Shown here piece by piece: positions 24,541-36,703 of a DNA stretch of 64,000 nt (position 1 is the stretch's first letter; every line of letters begins with the position of its first letter). Below the pieces are notes generated by a model. The model was not told the DNA's origin. It did not search any database and saw nothing but the letters and a program-made list of their open reading frames with translations. This DNA comes from Dactylellina haptotyla (lineage: Eukaryota > Ascomycota > Orbiliomycetes > Orbiliales > Orbiliaceae). The stretch is from positions 2,666,001 to 2,730,000 of the forward strand of contig CM062380.1 of assembly GCA_031310005.1 (NCBI GenBank), in the 5' to 3' direction. Made by a program: the position numbers and the translations under genes.

Positions 24541-27183
24541 CAGATATATAAATACTTAAGTATTTCACGAGCCGGTGATTTCCCCATCAGGCAGTTTCCG
24601 ACGGAACAGGAAATTCGTGAAGCGTCGTACTATACCGCAAGTGATTTGGTCCAGCACCGCGAGGTACATAGGCTCACCGTGCTCTCATTGGCTTGTGTGA
24701 GACATTTCGCGGGCTGTGTTTGCCAAGGGCGGAAACCCACACAATGCCCCCTGATTACTCTCAGCCGCTCAGTCAAAACTCTGAGGAAAAAAATCCAACA
24801 TCAGGAAAATGCCAACGCACTCTGCTGCGCATGGGCGCACGAGTTCAAACGACGTCGACCATGATAAGATAACTTCGTAGGCTTCTCTCATTAGCCGAAT
24901 CCAACAAATCCCTAATCATTCACAGTCGCCAGATCTCTAACGGTCCCATTAAACTATATGACCCGATATTTCGTGAATACATAATCGGCGTGCATCCGTG
25001 AATTGGCCGACCGTTCTCACAGGATATGGCTCACAGTGATTCTCTGATCCTACATCATGCAATATATATCAAGCCTCGTATACATATCGTAAAGTGCAGG
25101 GCGTCCGCTTCCCGCGTCATTTGCTTTTGAGGGCCATTTTCGGGGTTTGCAGAGGCGGCGTCGGTATATACATTAAGGATCAACTGTCCAGCGCCATAGT
25201 ATTTGCTCTCATAGGGATGGATCACTACGCGCCTTGCTCTGAAGGTTTACTTCTGCGGTTGGTGCGCCTGACAAGGTGAAACTAGAAAGATCCTTGTGAC
25301 TGAGCATCTGACCATTGGGATCTTGATAACAGCCCATAAGTGGTTCCGCAAGGCAACTATGAAACATCAATGCACACGAGTATCAGCCTCTTGCCCAAGA
25401 CTGGACAACAGGGTGAACAGAGAATACTCCGAAGTGTATTATCCGCACTAGTAAATATAATGCAAGGAGTAGAAGCCTTTCCTTGACTTTGTCGATCGTC
25501 AGTATATATAGCTATAAAATTAACAGCGAAACCACTTAATTTTGATCTTATGCAACTCTTCAGCTTCCCACGGGTTTTCGAAATTTCCTCAAGGTTGAAA
25601 TATGGGCATACGAGCAGTAACAGCGCTGCTTCTCTGCTCTGTTTCTCGACACACGAGAACGATATCTCCCAAGTTAAAGCAGCTGTATCGTTCCGATAAT
25701 CCCATCCGAATTTTGGTTTTCTTGATTGGACGGTTATGAAAGCTCTGTCATAATCCAATATTTACTTTCCCAGTGGGACTTTCACCTTACATATATAATA
25801 ACCCGCATGGTTGATTGTAAGAAACATAAAACCCAGCTTTTTGACAACCGCGATTACCTCATTTTGAGAAACTGCTTGACTATTAATCAATCACTTGATT
25901 GTATACAGTATTGGTTACCGTTATACCTCCCGAAGCATCTGGTAGGTGAGCCAAATTTAAGAGGAGCGCGACCGCGCTTTCCTTATCCGATCCTTCCAAA
26001 TCCTCTTCTTCTGCTCAGTGTGAGATCTCCGGTCTACAGCTTGTGATGAAGATGGTACCGCCGCCTTGATTCGGAAGGTATTCTGATAGATTAAAGGTTC
26101 TAGGTCGTCCGCGTTATCGAAAATTAACATCCACTTCCTATTACTGGGCAGCTACAGCCAATGGAACAGAGTTGATTGGGTAATACCTACCGTCTCGGAA
26201 TCGGCCCTGACTATTACTTTACTATCGACCAAGCCTGTATGCCGAGTTTGAAACCGATTGCTTCATAATCTGGGCGGATTCGGGCCACATTATACTCGCT
26301 TGCTCTTCAACAATATGATGCATAATATCAATAAAGGAAGTACAAATTGTATCTTCGCTTGCTGTAAAGACTCAGAAAACAGCTGTGTAGTCATTATGGT
26401 GTCGATATGCGTACTTGAGGGCGATTTGCATTTCCCCATCCCGCCAGTGCCCGTGAGTGCGAATATGCGCGAGTCGTAGGCAGGTCCTAGTTCTGCGAAC
26501 TGTCTATGGATTTACCTCAGAACTTCCCCCTTGCCAATGAAAGTGCGGTTCCGAGGAAACGGCATGCGAAACGGAATAACAACGTTGATCTCTGTGATCC
26601 TCTCTCGCTCTACATGACGGCATTAGTTCGAGCATCTGAAGGCTGCAGCGCTATACATTGCAAAGGTGGAAAAGAGGATTAAGGGAGCTCGCACGTGTGC
26701 TGTTCTTCAGTATCGTCCTTGCTGACTATATCTCGCGGCCTTGCTTAGTTTTGTGCGTTACTTTATGTCATCGCGCGGGGGGATTACCGGTCGGTATCAG
26801 GAGGAGTAACTCCTTCGCGTAGATGGCTGCGACCAGTGCGGAATACGGCTGCCACCGTTTATTTTTATGGCCGTCGGAGTAGTCGCCTTTCGGATCGGCA
26901 GGACGTAGTTAGCCGCTTCCTTAAGTTACCCTCGAGAGCACGCCAGAAGAAGATCATGATGCCTCGATGCGACGGTGATGGTTAGGGTGATGTTATTGTG
27001 CAAAGGTCGCGTTTGTTTGTTCTTGTTCCGTTTCTTGGGTGTCGCACTTCCCGGTAAGATACGTTATATCGAGCGCTGGTGGAACTGTGCATATAATCAG
27101 AAGTGAAATGATAAGTGACTTGCATGCACTTCTCTAGATACAAAGAAAACAACAAGAGCAACACTATAACACAGTCGAGAAAG
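24541..27183. other. Gene-poor region, no supported gene
   Basis: About 2.6 kb in which no frame shows a known domain or a plausible splice chain on either strand. Base composition falls from the GC-rich core to a more AT-rich state. It may contain decayed mobile DNA, but nothing identifiable. Confidence 0.5.
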
Positions 27184-27225
27184 GTGTAGCGTAAAGCATG
27201 GTACAGGTAACTGTGCTGTCAAGAC
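27184..27225 (+). repeat. Degenerate copy of the 60-base repeat
   Basis: Matches the last 40 or so bases of the repeat at 27409-27468, including GGTACAGGTA and CTGTCAAGACC, in the same orientation. It is the most diverged of three copies. Confidence 0.65.
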
Positions 27226-27408
27226 CTATATAGCGGCGGCCGGGTGAGAAGAGCGAGAGCGAAAGCTGAGAATGTACATATCGATACCTGATATATTTCC
27301 GAGTCACCGTAGAAAGCAATCGGTAAGTGCTAGTTCGATCAAATCAATCAGTTTACATACAACCATTATCATTATTACCGTAATATATGTCTGTGAATAC
27401 AAAGTGCG

Positions 27409-27468
27409 GCAGTAGAAATCAGAACAGTGCAGCGCAAAGCAAGGTACAGGTATTTGTACTGTCAAGAC
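27409..27468 (+). repeat. 60-base repeat, left copy of an inverted pair
   Basis: Matches the reverse complement of 29402-29461 at about 53 of 60 positions by eye, with the block GGTACAGGTATTTGTACTGT wholly conserved. It ends sharply at TCAAGAC. It could be a terminal inverted repeat or part of a long terminal repeat. Confidence 0.8.
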
Positions 27469-27582
27469 CCGTGGTCTGTGACAATAAATTTTTTATTTTT
27501 AATTTTTTTTTATAAAAATATAGTAAAAATGGCTTTAGTATAGTAGCAGCATAATCTGGCTATGCAGATTATATGCGAACTT

Positions 27583-28028
27583 TTAGTTCTGTGCCAGTGG
27601 TTGCTGCTGCCAGTGTGTAAAACTTACCAATATTACGGAATTGAAAGAAAAATTACATTTTATCAGAAAATATAAAGAGAAAAGAAAGAATCCAAGGTTA
27701 GAAATTGGGGATTTGAAAATGACTGGGGGGACTGTATTCGAGGAATAAAACTGTGTAAGCTCCCGAGCCCAGCCATATAGCCTGATTATCCACTGGATTA
27801 AGGCCTGCTCTACCCCAGGCGTTATTGCTAGCTGGCCATGGTGGGCAACAACCCTATTGCCATTGTCGCCCCTGAGTCTCCGGCTCAGGGTCACATGGGA
27901 TACATCATGGGCAGCTGCAGCTGCCCGTATTGATGTATATTGTTGACGTTTATAGGCCTGTATAGCTAGTTTGATCCAGTTCTCTTTGGAGATTTCGATT
28001 CACGGCGCTTACGGGGTTTGGGAGGCAT
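27583..28028 (-). pseudogene. Decayed pogo/Fot1-like (Tc1-mariner) transposase, N-terminal remnant
   Basis: Reading downwards from an ATG at 28028 gives a basic start (MPPKPRKRRESKSPKRT). After one frame shift (about 27,970) it continues as IKLAIQAYKRQQYTSIRAAA, a helix-turn-helix of the Psq/CENP-B type that opens Fot1/pogo transposases, then SHVTLSRRLRGDNGN and TPGVEQALIQWI, the start of the second DNA-binding helix set. The frame then drifts into non-transposase sequence and stops, so the whole DDE catalytic region is missing. It is clearly non-functional. It lies inside the inverted 60-base repeats and is divergently oriented to the Zn2Cys6 gene at 28244. Confidence 0.75.
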
Positions 28029-28030
28029 GG

Positions 28031-28114
28031 TGGCAATGGCAATGGCAGCGGCAGTGGTGGCAGTGGTGGTGGTAGTGGTGGTAGTGGTGGTGGTGGTGGT
28101 GGTGGTGGTGGTGG
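28031..28114. repeat. GGT/GGC triplet microsatellite
   Basis: GGCAAT and GGCAGT units pass into a long GGT run, between the transposase remnant and the Zn2Cys6 gene. Confidence 0.9.
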
Positions 28115-28243
28115 ACGCGATGATCCGTTATTTTTGATTGTTGTGGTTCACTTCCCGATACAACACGTTATCGGCAAAAAGAAAGTCGCCATATTTTGCT
28201 TCAAGATCATTCCTAAATACACTTGACACCAAAAAATTTTAAT

Positions 28244-28979
28244 ATGGAACAAGACGAAGGCTCCATTCCAGCTTCGAATAGTGCTTCTACCCCTGCGTAT
28301 AACGGAACGTTTAAAACATCCACCGCCAGTTCAGATTCAGTACTACGGAACCGATCGCGGATCCAAAGAAAGACAGGGAGGAAAAATATTAAATCTGCTT
28401 GCAAAGTTTGTAAAGCTTCAAAGAGAAAGGTAAGAAGCTTCCAAGCACTACATAAAGAGTAATTTTAAAGAGAGTGAAATAAATGTACTGGTCAAGCAGA
28501 AATGAATAGAAATATTCATTATTTGTTTCTCTGGCTATGAACAGTGATTGGTTTCATGAATCTTCTCCTCTCGGGTCCAACTTTTCTTCCTGTCTACTTT
28601 GTGGGCTAGAAACCTAATCAAATTTCCCACACTTTTACAATTACTGACAAGGAGGGGCCAACCCCATTTCTGGAGACTACAGTGTAACGGCCCACCTTCT
28701 CCTTGCGATTACTGCGAGAGCATCAATGCACCATGCGTATTCGACGAAACAGCGGATCTCCGGCGAGTGGACGCGCAGGAACGAGCATTGGAGAAAATTG
28801 TCCAGGATTTCCAGAAAGTGAGGTTGATCGTTGAGGCTTTAAGAAGCGTAGACTTGGAAGATGTAAGGGATAAGGTGGTCGAGCTTCTTCGCGCTGGGGA
28901 TGACATGAACATCGACAAAGTCATACGTTATCTTGAAGACGAAGTCAGGGTTAACTTTGACTCCATTAGTTGTTATTAG
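28244..28979 (+). CDS. Small Zn2Cys6 DNA-binding protein
   Basis: Exons 28244-28429 and 28683-28979 give 160 residues. The splice rebuilds a perfect Zn2Cys6 binuclear cluster, CKVCKASKRK joined to CNGPPSPCDYCESINAPC (spacing C-2-C-6-C-6-C-2-C-6-C, about residues 53-80). A basic stretch (RKTGRKN) precedes it, and a predicted helical, Leu/Val-rich segment follows (ALEKIVQDFQKVRLIVEALR), which may dimerise. There is no fungal-specific regulatory domain, so at 160 residues it is far shorter than ordinary family members. It may be a truncated regulator, a competitor of a full-length one, or have more exons I could not place. The intron of 253 bases is long for this window. An upstream TTG frame is ignored. 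Confidence 0.72.
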
Positions 28980-31026
28980 ATGAATAGTATCTCTCATAAC
29001 TGAAGTTTTTTATCACCGTTTGTGTTTTTCCTGAAGGTAGAAACAATCTTTCCATAACCAATTCATACACAAATATGACGGAGTTGAGTAATTAAGAAAG
29101 GAAATTGTATCTAACCAATAATATGTGCTTAACAGAGGTGAACCAAGCTCCGTGCGTTGTGAACCTTTGTTCTTTGCTTCTCAATCACAAATCACCACCA
29201 GAAAAAATTGACGAGATGCTAGTAAACCTCCTCAAAATAGATTATTGTATTTTATTTACAGGAAAGTACCGAGAAAATGTTAACGCATGTACTGTATACA
29301 AATTCAATAAAATAACAGTTTTTAAAGTTACATTATAACTGCAAAATGAGAAGTAAAAAAGTTAAATAGGCTTTATACTTAAAAATGTTTAGTTAATACA
29401 AGTCTTGACAGTACAAATACCTGTACCGTATATTGCGCTGCATCGTTCTGATTTCTGCTGCGCTCCTAGGCACATATTACTCTGAATATGTTTGTCTGTG
29501 TTTCTCACCAACCTGTTTTGTGTCCTGGCACCACTTGCTCGTCTCTTGCCACACACGAGCAACACGAGAATCAGACGCTCGTCTGCTCGCACGTCTCGTC
29601 TGTACGAGCACAGAGAAGGACGAGCACCTCAGAAGCAAGAAGCGCTATTCATGTATATAACACTATCGTTAGGACCGATGAGTTTAGTTCAGCATCGGTC
29701 AACTCACTCATACAATTCAGTACTTATTGTCTTATCTACTTTATTGTTGTTACACACTCTAGGCGAGCTATCTTCGATATCTGGAGAACCATACATACTT
29801 CTGGCTAAGAGACCCAGGTATCTTAGATAGGATAGAGTTTTGCAACTTAAAGGATATTGCATATTCGTACTCCTACATTGGGTAGTGTACGAAGTGGTAA
29901 CAGCCACTGGCAGTTATCATTAAAGAAAGCTAAAGGATAAGATTGCCCTATGTAAATAGATAATAATTTTATTGAAGGCAGATTCTCGTATTGAATTTCA
30001 TCTTTCCGCAGCACCTCTATCTGGGTTCGGTTCCAGCCTCTTCGTCGAGTGCGATATCTGCTAGCTCATCAGAATTATTCACTATTTCGAAGTATTTCAG
30101 CTGAATGCAAATCAATCTGAATCTTACAGATAGGCATTTGATGAGGAAGCCCGTAGATTTATTTCCACTTTATTTTATTTAGCAACCTTCAAATCAATAC
30201 TAATATCATAGGTCCTAACAATTTTCTGCGCTTATTTAATTACAATTACAAATAAAACCATCAAATAGACATCAGAACCAAGTATTCGTTGAGAATCCGT
30301 GGCGTACGCCAAAATATCCATGGCCAATACCAAACCCTTGTCTCTAGGAATATAGAAATTTCAAAAAGAAACCCAAAAACAGAATTCCCTTCCCGTTATT
30401 AAATAGCAAGAATGATGAGCACCAAATACGTATTTTAACGCAACGAACTGATCTTCTCAACTAGCTTACGCTACTTTCGCTAAGGTATTCAGGATTATGA
30501 GATATAAAATAATGATAATTCTATATGTCAAAACTTAGTCAACAGAATCTCGGGCTTTATTCACCCAACTTCGCTACGCATGCTTTTCAGGACAAGGGTA
30601 GAAAATTAAGTGCATCTTACAGACCTTTTGGTTAGATAGCAAATAGGGAGTTAGGTAGCTAAATTATATTCAAGTGGGCAAAAGGAGATAACGAGAACTT
30701 CTTTCCGTCCAATGATGTGAAAGCAAAAATATGCATGTCGATGTAACCCAAAGACATCAGAGTGTACTGAGCTTGTCGATTCGACTTGATGCTAGTATAG
30801 AATGTAGTTGGAGTAGAGCATCGAACAAAGAAATTAAAATACTTATTGTGGCTGGCACTGAGGCTTTCAGGAACTCAAAATTCGAGATTCAAAAAGGGTT
30901 GATCGCTTGGTTGCTACATGTCTCTTTCACCACTCCCTGGTGACGTAGATATTGTATCTTGCGAGCTGGTTTGGCATGCAATAGGGCAGAAGCAAGATAA
31001 GTTAGTAATTTATTTAGCCTTTACAT
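28980..31026. other. Gene-poor AT-rich stretch with repeat remnants
   Basis: Contains the inverted 60-base repeat copy (29402-29461). Next to it is a block (about 29,520-29,830) rich in CTCGTC/ACGAG inverted words and a TATATAA motif, which reads more like an old long terminal repeat than a gene. The frame at 29105-29338 has no domain. No gene is supported in 29,830-31,026. Confidence 0.5.
29402..29461 (-). repeat. 60-base repeat, right copy of an inverted pair
   Basis: Inverted partner of 27409-27468. The two copies enclose about 1.9 kb with the transposase remnant and the small Zn2Cys6 gene. No target-site duplication could be recognised by eye. Confidence 0.8.
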
Positions 31027-32305
31027 CTAAGCGTGTCTAACATGTAAGATATGTAATCGATTTATATCAAGACTGAACTCACTGATATATGCTATCCTCT
31101 GGGTAACATCTATTGATCGTGTTATCTGGTCGAATTTTTGCAGTGACACACTGTCACGATGGGCTCCGAGGCCGCTTAGGTTGTCAGAGATACATCGGCG
31201 CAGGATCGCAAATGTCAAATCCATTACTAAATTCGCGACAGGTTTAAGACCACAGCGGGTCATTATTCTAAATAGAATAAGGCCTGCTTGCGCCGTTACG
31301 ATTGATGACGATGTGCCATTTTCTTTTTGCCAAAGCTGCAGCGCCTCTTGAAGGAAAAGGTAGTGCAGAGTGGTCAGGTTGTGCGGTCTGAATTCCGTCG
31401 GTAGACTTGTCGCATAATACTGTAAGCAAAGTCAGAACATCAAGTTTTATAAAATGATTCTGTAGTGATAGCATACGCAACCTTGAGCGAGAATCGTGTT
31501 CACTAGGAGAACTGAACAAAGACTTCCATCGCCCCCGTTCATTGCTGCTAGAAATAGCTCCGTATCAAAACATTGGAATTCGTGGTTCTCCTCGATAATA
31601 TAAGACAAAATTAGAAGAGAAAGTAAATAATTATCGACGGCCACATCAGTCCAAGGTTTTACATCCATTAGTACCGCGGACCAGTTCTGGGCCAAGCGGG
31701 GATCATAAGAACCATCGGGAGTTCCTCTATCATATGTGGTCGCATACGCGCATGGAGAGATGCTTGGAGGAATTGGCAAAGACGACATTGCATATTCTGG
31801 TAGGAGTGCAGTTTCGTTGCGGATAAATAGCACAAAGTCATCCAGAGGTTTGTCTGTGCGCAGGAAGCTGAGCGCGTGAGGTAGAAGGGATATGTGACAT
31901 TTGCGAATATAATCGAGTATAAGCTTATATTTGTCAATTTCAGCCTGATACAACATGCGAGTTTCCCTCGAAAATGGCCGCTTCTTTCGAAGACCACGAT
32001 CCGAATATTTGCATTCTATGCCTAATTGTTGACATCTTGAGCATTTTGGTCTATGCCCTGGGCACTAAATTTGATAGGTATGAATAAAGATAGTTCTTTG
32101 TGCAGTCCATCAAACGCCAGAAGGGTTTTAAGCTAACCTTTGCTCGTTGGGACCTACAACTGTCACAAGCTACTTTGGTCCGCGGCAGCTTGTGAGGCAA
32201 CGGAAGCGGGGCTATGCGTTGCTGGCCAGCGGCGAATGGCGCTAATGACCGGAGAGGTTGTGATATCACAGCCGCTCTCTTCCGAGCTAACGCTGTCGAG
32301 CTCAT
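31027..32305 (-). CDS. Zn2Cys6 transcription factor, short form
   Basis: Exons 32138-32305, 31477-32064 and 31027-31419 give 382 residues. The splice after residue 56 restores the cluster CDSCRSQRAK + CPGHRPKCSRCQQLGIEC (C-2-C-6-C-6-C-2-C-6-C), then a basic linker GLRKKRPFSR. The next part resembles the start of the fungal-specific transcription-factor region (DNYLLSLLILSYIIEE, then LLVNTILAQGCYYATSLPTE, HNLTTLHYLFLQEALQLWQK). The protein stops soon after that, at less than the usual 600-900 residues, so it is probably truncated at the C-terminus or has lost exons. The third exon uses the donor GTATGC at 31471-31476, the only one that keeps phase. It faces away from the larger Zn2Cys6 gene at 34035. 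Confidence 0.75.
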
Positions 32306-34034
32306 GGGATATCAAAGTCGCCGAGAATTCTTGTTCATACGACCTGTTGTGGTATGATTGGTAGAGGTGTAGGTGTCATGTCTTGAGAATGATGGCTGCG
32401 ACACTCCGCTGAGACCCAATGGTCCAGATAATTCCAACACGTGAGATTAAACAAGGATGTTGATACAGTTAATTATCGACCTACTCTAATAACAGAGTAG
32501 AAGTCAGCGTTAAATCAACATGTGATCCGACAACATCCTCGTCTGCAGATTCTGAACCTTCAAGATTTTTTTCCACGTTATGTGATTATTGCCGTCGAAT
32601 ACGCGAGGTCGCATGATCATGTCAACGTCAGATACATCGCAGATGGATCTACATATGCGACTTCGCTTCACTTTTTGTATTATCATTTATGTATCAACAC
32701 GCGGTTAGTTCCTTGAAATATGGAATATTTTAGATCTCCCATCTCTCAGCTCATCTCAATATCATTCTCTAAGTATCATTATCATTCCGTAAGTAAATCT
32801 ACTTTCTTAGGTATTAGTTATACACTCTAGTGTTACAATCTTGATCTGATTAGACATATATACTTCCTGTTCTGAGATGCAGGTATCTTTGATTGAGAGT
32901 TAGATGTAGAAGTGCATAACAGATAGGTTGTAGTTGCCGTTGACCGACGAGGAACCAATATCTTCATCAGCCCTAAAGATAATATTATATAATGATAATG
33001 CTTCCGCTACACTTTATTACTAGTCACAAGTATAAGTTAAAATATGTTTCACTTAACTTCTCGTCTACCTAAGATACCCCAGTTCTCAGAGCAGAATTAT
33101 CTATGTGCAGTATCAATATAGCCGTCAACAAAGCAACCATTCCCAAGTTCCCGAAGGCAGCCTGCAGATATACCCAAGTGAAGATGGAGAGACTCAGCAT
33201 CTAATATATAATATATGATCAAATCTCCCATGCTTTGCGCCCTACCGGTCTTACAGCCAGCTTCTGAGTCAATCCTTAGTAAGCTTTGCATTAGTTGCCT
33301 AGCGCGGAATAAGAGGTCCCCATGCATTACCCACACTCAACATTTCTTAATATCACCTGATGAGCACCCACGTCCTGCACGTTTCCAGCACATAATGGCG
33401 TTTCTACCTATATTTTGCTTAGAACTGTATGTCCTCACAATTAGTCTGAACCAAGTCTGACCGCACAAGTACGTATGTAGTATGCTATTATTGTGCTATC
33501 AAGCATCTTGAGAATAAGTCTTGGCCACGACTTTTATTTTGACATTACTACCTAAAACGTCAGCATCTAACTGTTTGTTAAGATCGTGCCGTGCGAGGTT
33601 AGAGTTTCCTGGTCTAAAACCGAGATTGTCGATATTTTCCCTTTATAAGTTTAGATTCGATTTAGTGCATCTTTTTAGATTTCGTCTTGGCGTTGTGTCC
33701 ACCTCCAAAACCTTTGATACCCCACACCGTTATTACGTCAACTCGCGGAAACTCGATCAAAAACCTGTGCTGACAGGGATAAAGGTCACCAGTAAGTATT
33801 AGGAAATTCGTTGAACAAAGCAGGATTGAAGTCTTTGTTTTTAGGGTGTGTCTAAATTAGCGCAACGAAGCCGTTTGTTGAATGGCTTGGGAATAGCTAA
33901 TGATTCGCGTTGTGTTTAGTTGAAGGGTATTTAAGCCAATTCTTACCTTCGCAAGGCACTTAGAGGATACAATCATCATTAACTCCTGCGTATTACTCGT
34001 ATAATACGCCACCGTCACGGAAAGTAGTCACAAG
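32306..34034. other. Intergenic region between divergent Zn2Cys6 genes
   Basis: About 1.7 kb, shared upstream region of two divergently transcribed regulators. It has AT-rich sequence and a block near 32,820-32,910 that loosely resembles the possible LTR remnant at 29,740-29,830. The short open frames inside are not convincing. Confidence 0.5.
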
Positions 34035-36703
34035 ATGGAAACGGAACATATCGATGACGTCGTGTTGATACCTCGCCAAGAGAATAATAGTGGGGCAACT
34101 AAAAAAAGGACATACCAAAAGAGACGTAGGAGTCGAGCATGTGAAGGATGCCGGCTCCGAAAAACAAAGGTAGGTTGCTGCAAGGCGCATTCAACAAAAG
34201 TTCTACTCGTCACGAAATTGACCGCGATCACCGTTAGTGCAACGGGCGTCCAGGAACAACGTGCACGTCCTGTGCATCAAGCTCTATCCTTTGCAGCTTC
34301 ACTGAATCTAAGGATGAAGAGAAGAGAATTGGCCCTGCTCGGTAAGCTATTCTCTCATATTGACGAAATATATCGGTATTTTGACCACCTCGCCCGCTTT
34401 GGCTATATTCGATGATAGACGTCTTCGGATGCTTGAAACGACAGTACAGGAGCTCAAGGAGAGATTGAAACATGTCGAGGCCAAGTTACAACCTGGAGTA
34501 TGCAATAACAGGCTCATGTACCCGCGTACCATATCGTACCATTTCTAAAAACCCTTGTTTGAAGACAAATATAGATGGGAAAGGTAGCCCGTTTTCCGCA
34601 GAAGTCACACATTCGCCTGATGATATATTTCAGAGATCTTCTGCATCACAGTACCTACGAGGTTTGTTGTGCGAAAGCGGTGATGGGTATTTTTTTGTAG
34701 GTGCAAACTCTAGTCTGAGAACCCTATCATCGGTTGAGAAATACAAGGAGAGGCTAGAATATGATACTGCATCACTTCTTAATATTTGAAAAAATAGCGA
34801 AACTCAAACCTAGAGTATTAACCCGTCGATATGCCGAGAAAAGTCTCAAACAATAGATCTTCGCGTCCTGCTGCCAGAGAAAGTGGAAGGAAGGAAGCTT
34901 CTTGATATTTTCTACCGTGAAACCAGGTAAACCAATCCAGAAATTACTTACAAATTTAGCTAATTATTTTGAACACTAATAATATGCTAGATGCATTCCA
35001 ATCTTTTATTGGCCCATTATTTTCGACAAGTTTGAACTCGCTTACAATGCTCCGATTTTCAACAATGATCGAACTTACGTTACGACCGTATTCTGCGTTC
35101 TTATGGCAATCAATGCTTATGCAAGCTTTTTTTTCGACGACTCGGACCTCTCTGAAGGCCTAAATCATAAATTCAAGTAGGGGTCCATCCATACTTGCTA
35201 TTCCAGGCTGACTATCATACAGAACACCAGGGTGGCATTTTTTTGAATTAGCTAAAAAGTTTCATGATTTATATCAATCTAACTATTCGGTTGGCGATGC
35301 TGAAGGTATTTGGCCCTTGCCAGAAATAAAGGAAAATCAATACGCTGAAAAGACCTAGCATTATTGATTATGGTAATGTACCTCGAACTTGTGGCATTAC
35401 CATCCCCTTTGTGGATGGGAGTCGGATGTCTTGCAAGAGTTTGCCAAGAGCTTGGGCTTCATCGCAAACCCGCACGAGAAACCAAATTCAGTCCTGCGGA
35501 ACATGAGCATCGTTCGCGTATTTTCTGGTACACCTTTCTCATAGATCAAAAACTCGCCCTACAAAATGGACGGCCGCCAATATTCGACGAACAAGACCTT
35601 GATATGGAGGAACCCGGAAGCAATGACACAAAAGACCTGGCCGATATAACATTGCAAGCGGCTTCGGTCGAACTGAGGAGTGCTGACAGTATTGCGCTTG
35701 TACAAGGACTTATTTCTTGTGCGAGATGTATCCGCCCTCTCCTTCGACTGAGCCCCCAGAGAAGCATTGAAGAAGCTTTTGGACATCGCCTACATGTTCT
35801 GGAACAGAAGCTCGATGACATAGAAAAGCACTTTCCAAAAGACATCCTAGACTGGAAAATCTCCAGTGAATTGAACCCGGTGTTGATAAATTGTATAGAA
35901 ACCCTTGCCATCGGGGTAGCACTGAGTTGTAGTATCTTCCACTGATAATGTAATGGTTCCTAGATGCTCTAACGGTCATGGCAACAAGACTCTCATTATA
36001 CCGACACTTCACGGATCCGACAATTGATCAAGGTTTGAGGACACGTTGTTTTATCCGCTCAGTAGAAGTAGGAAAAGCCACTGCTCATCTGCTCCGTCGG
36101 ATGATGAAATTTCCGGATTGGGAGCAAGGTTTTCGGCTGCAGCAAAGTGAGCTTTCTTACCAACATACATTTAAATCTTCAATTATCCTCCTATTGGCCA
36201 CTGCGGTCTTCGCCAAAAAATTACAGGCCGTTACAAGCACAGATTTAATTACTTGCATCGAAGCGCTCCGTGTCGCAGCTTTAGTACAACCAGGAGCAAT
36301 GCAAAGCCTCCGTCTCTTCGAAGAGGTTGCCAATGTACTTCGGCAAAAAGCTCCCGGATTGAAGGAATATCCTTTGGATAATCTACTTGCCGCAATGATG
36401 TCCAATAACTTTGTGCGTGGTAATTCTTCGGGTCTTACACCCGAACTTTCTGCATCGTCAGCAGCCACATCCGCTCGGTATCCACCAATTCAGAACAGTC
36501 TTGTAAACGATGTGGGACACTTACCTACAGCACCTGCTACGCTTTCAGATGAAATTCTGATGGAAGATAGCGTTCCTCCAATGGTTTGGTCGAGTTACGG
36601 GCCATCTGACTGGGTAGATCTGGGGATTGGCGGGTCGAATTTTCCGTCTTTGACAAACATGAACGCTTGGCTTAGCGGGATTGATCTCTCTTATTGGGTG
36701 TGA
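34035..36703 (+). CDS. Zn2Cys6 transcription factor with fungal-specific regulatory domain
   Basis: Multi-exon regulator of about 700 residues. Exons 34035-34169 and 34238-34341 rebuild the zinc cluster CEGCRLRKTK + CNGRPGTTCTSCASSSILC. An exon from 34419 encodes a leucine-heptad coiled coil (LETTVQELKERLKHVEAKL). Later exons, about 34857-34927, 34991-35176, 35223-35305, 35359-35928 and 35964-36703, encode the middle homology region, with FDKFELAYNAPIFNND, the rebuilt DAEALLIMVMYLELVALPSP and the hallmark WMGVGCLARVCQELGLHRKP. Exon limits between 34,525 and 34,857 and the very short intron near 35,929-35,963 are uncertain, so a minor frame error cannot be excluded. It probably controls a catabolic or secondary pathway, but no target cluster is visible nearby. 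Confidence 0.8.

Noticed and set aside
29488-29830. Overlapping frames of about 106-112 codons
   Set aside because: They lie in a block with inverted words and a TATA motif next to the 60-base repeat; more likely an old LTR than a gene, but not certain enough to call as one.
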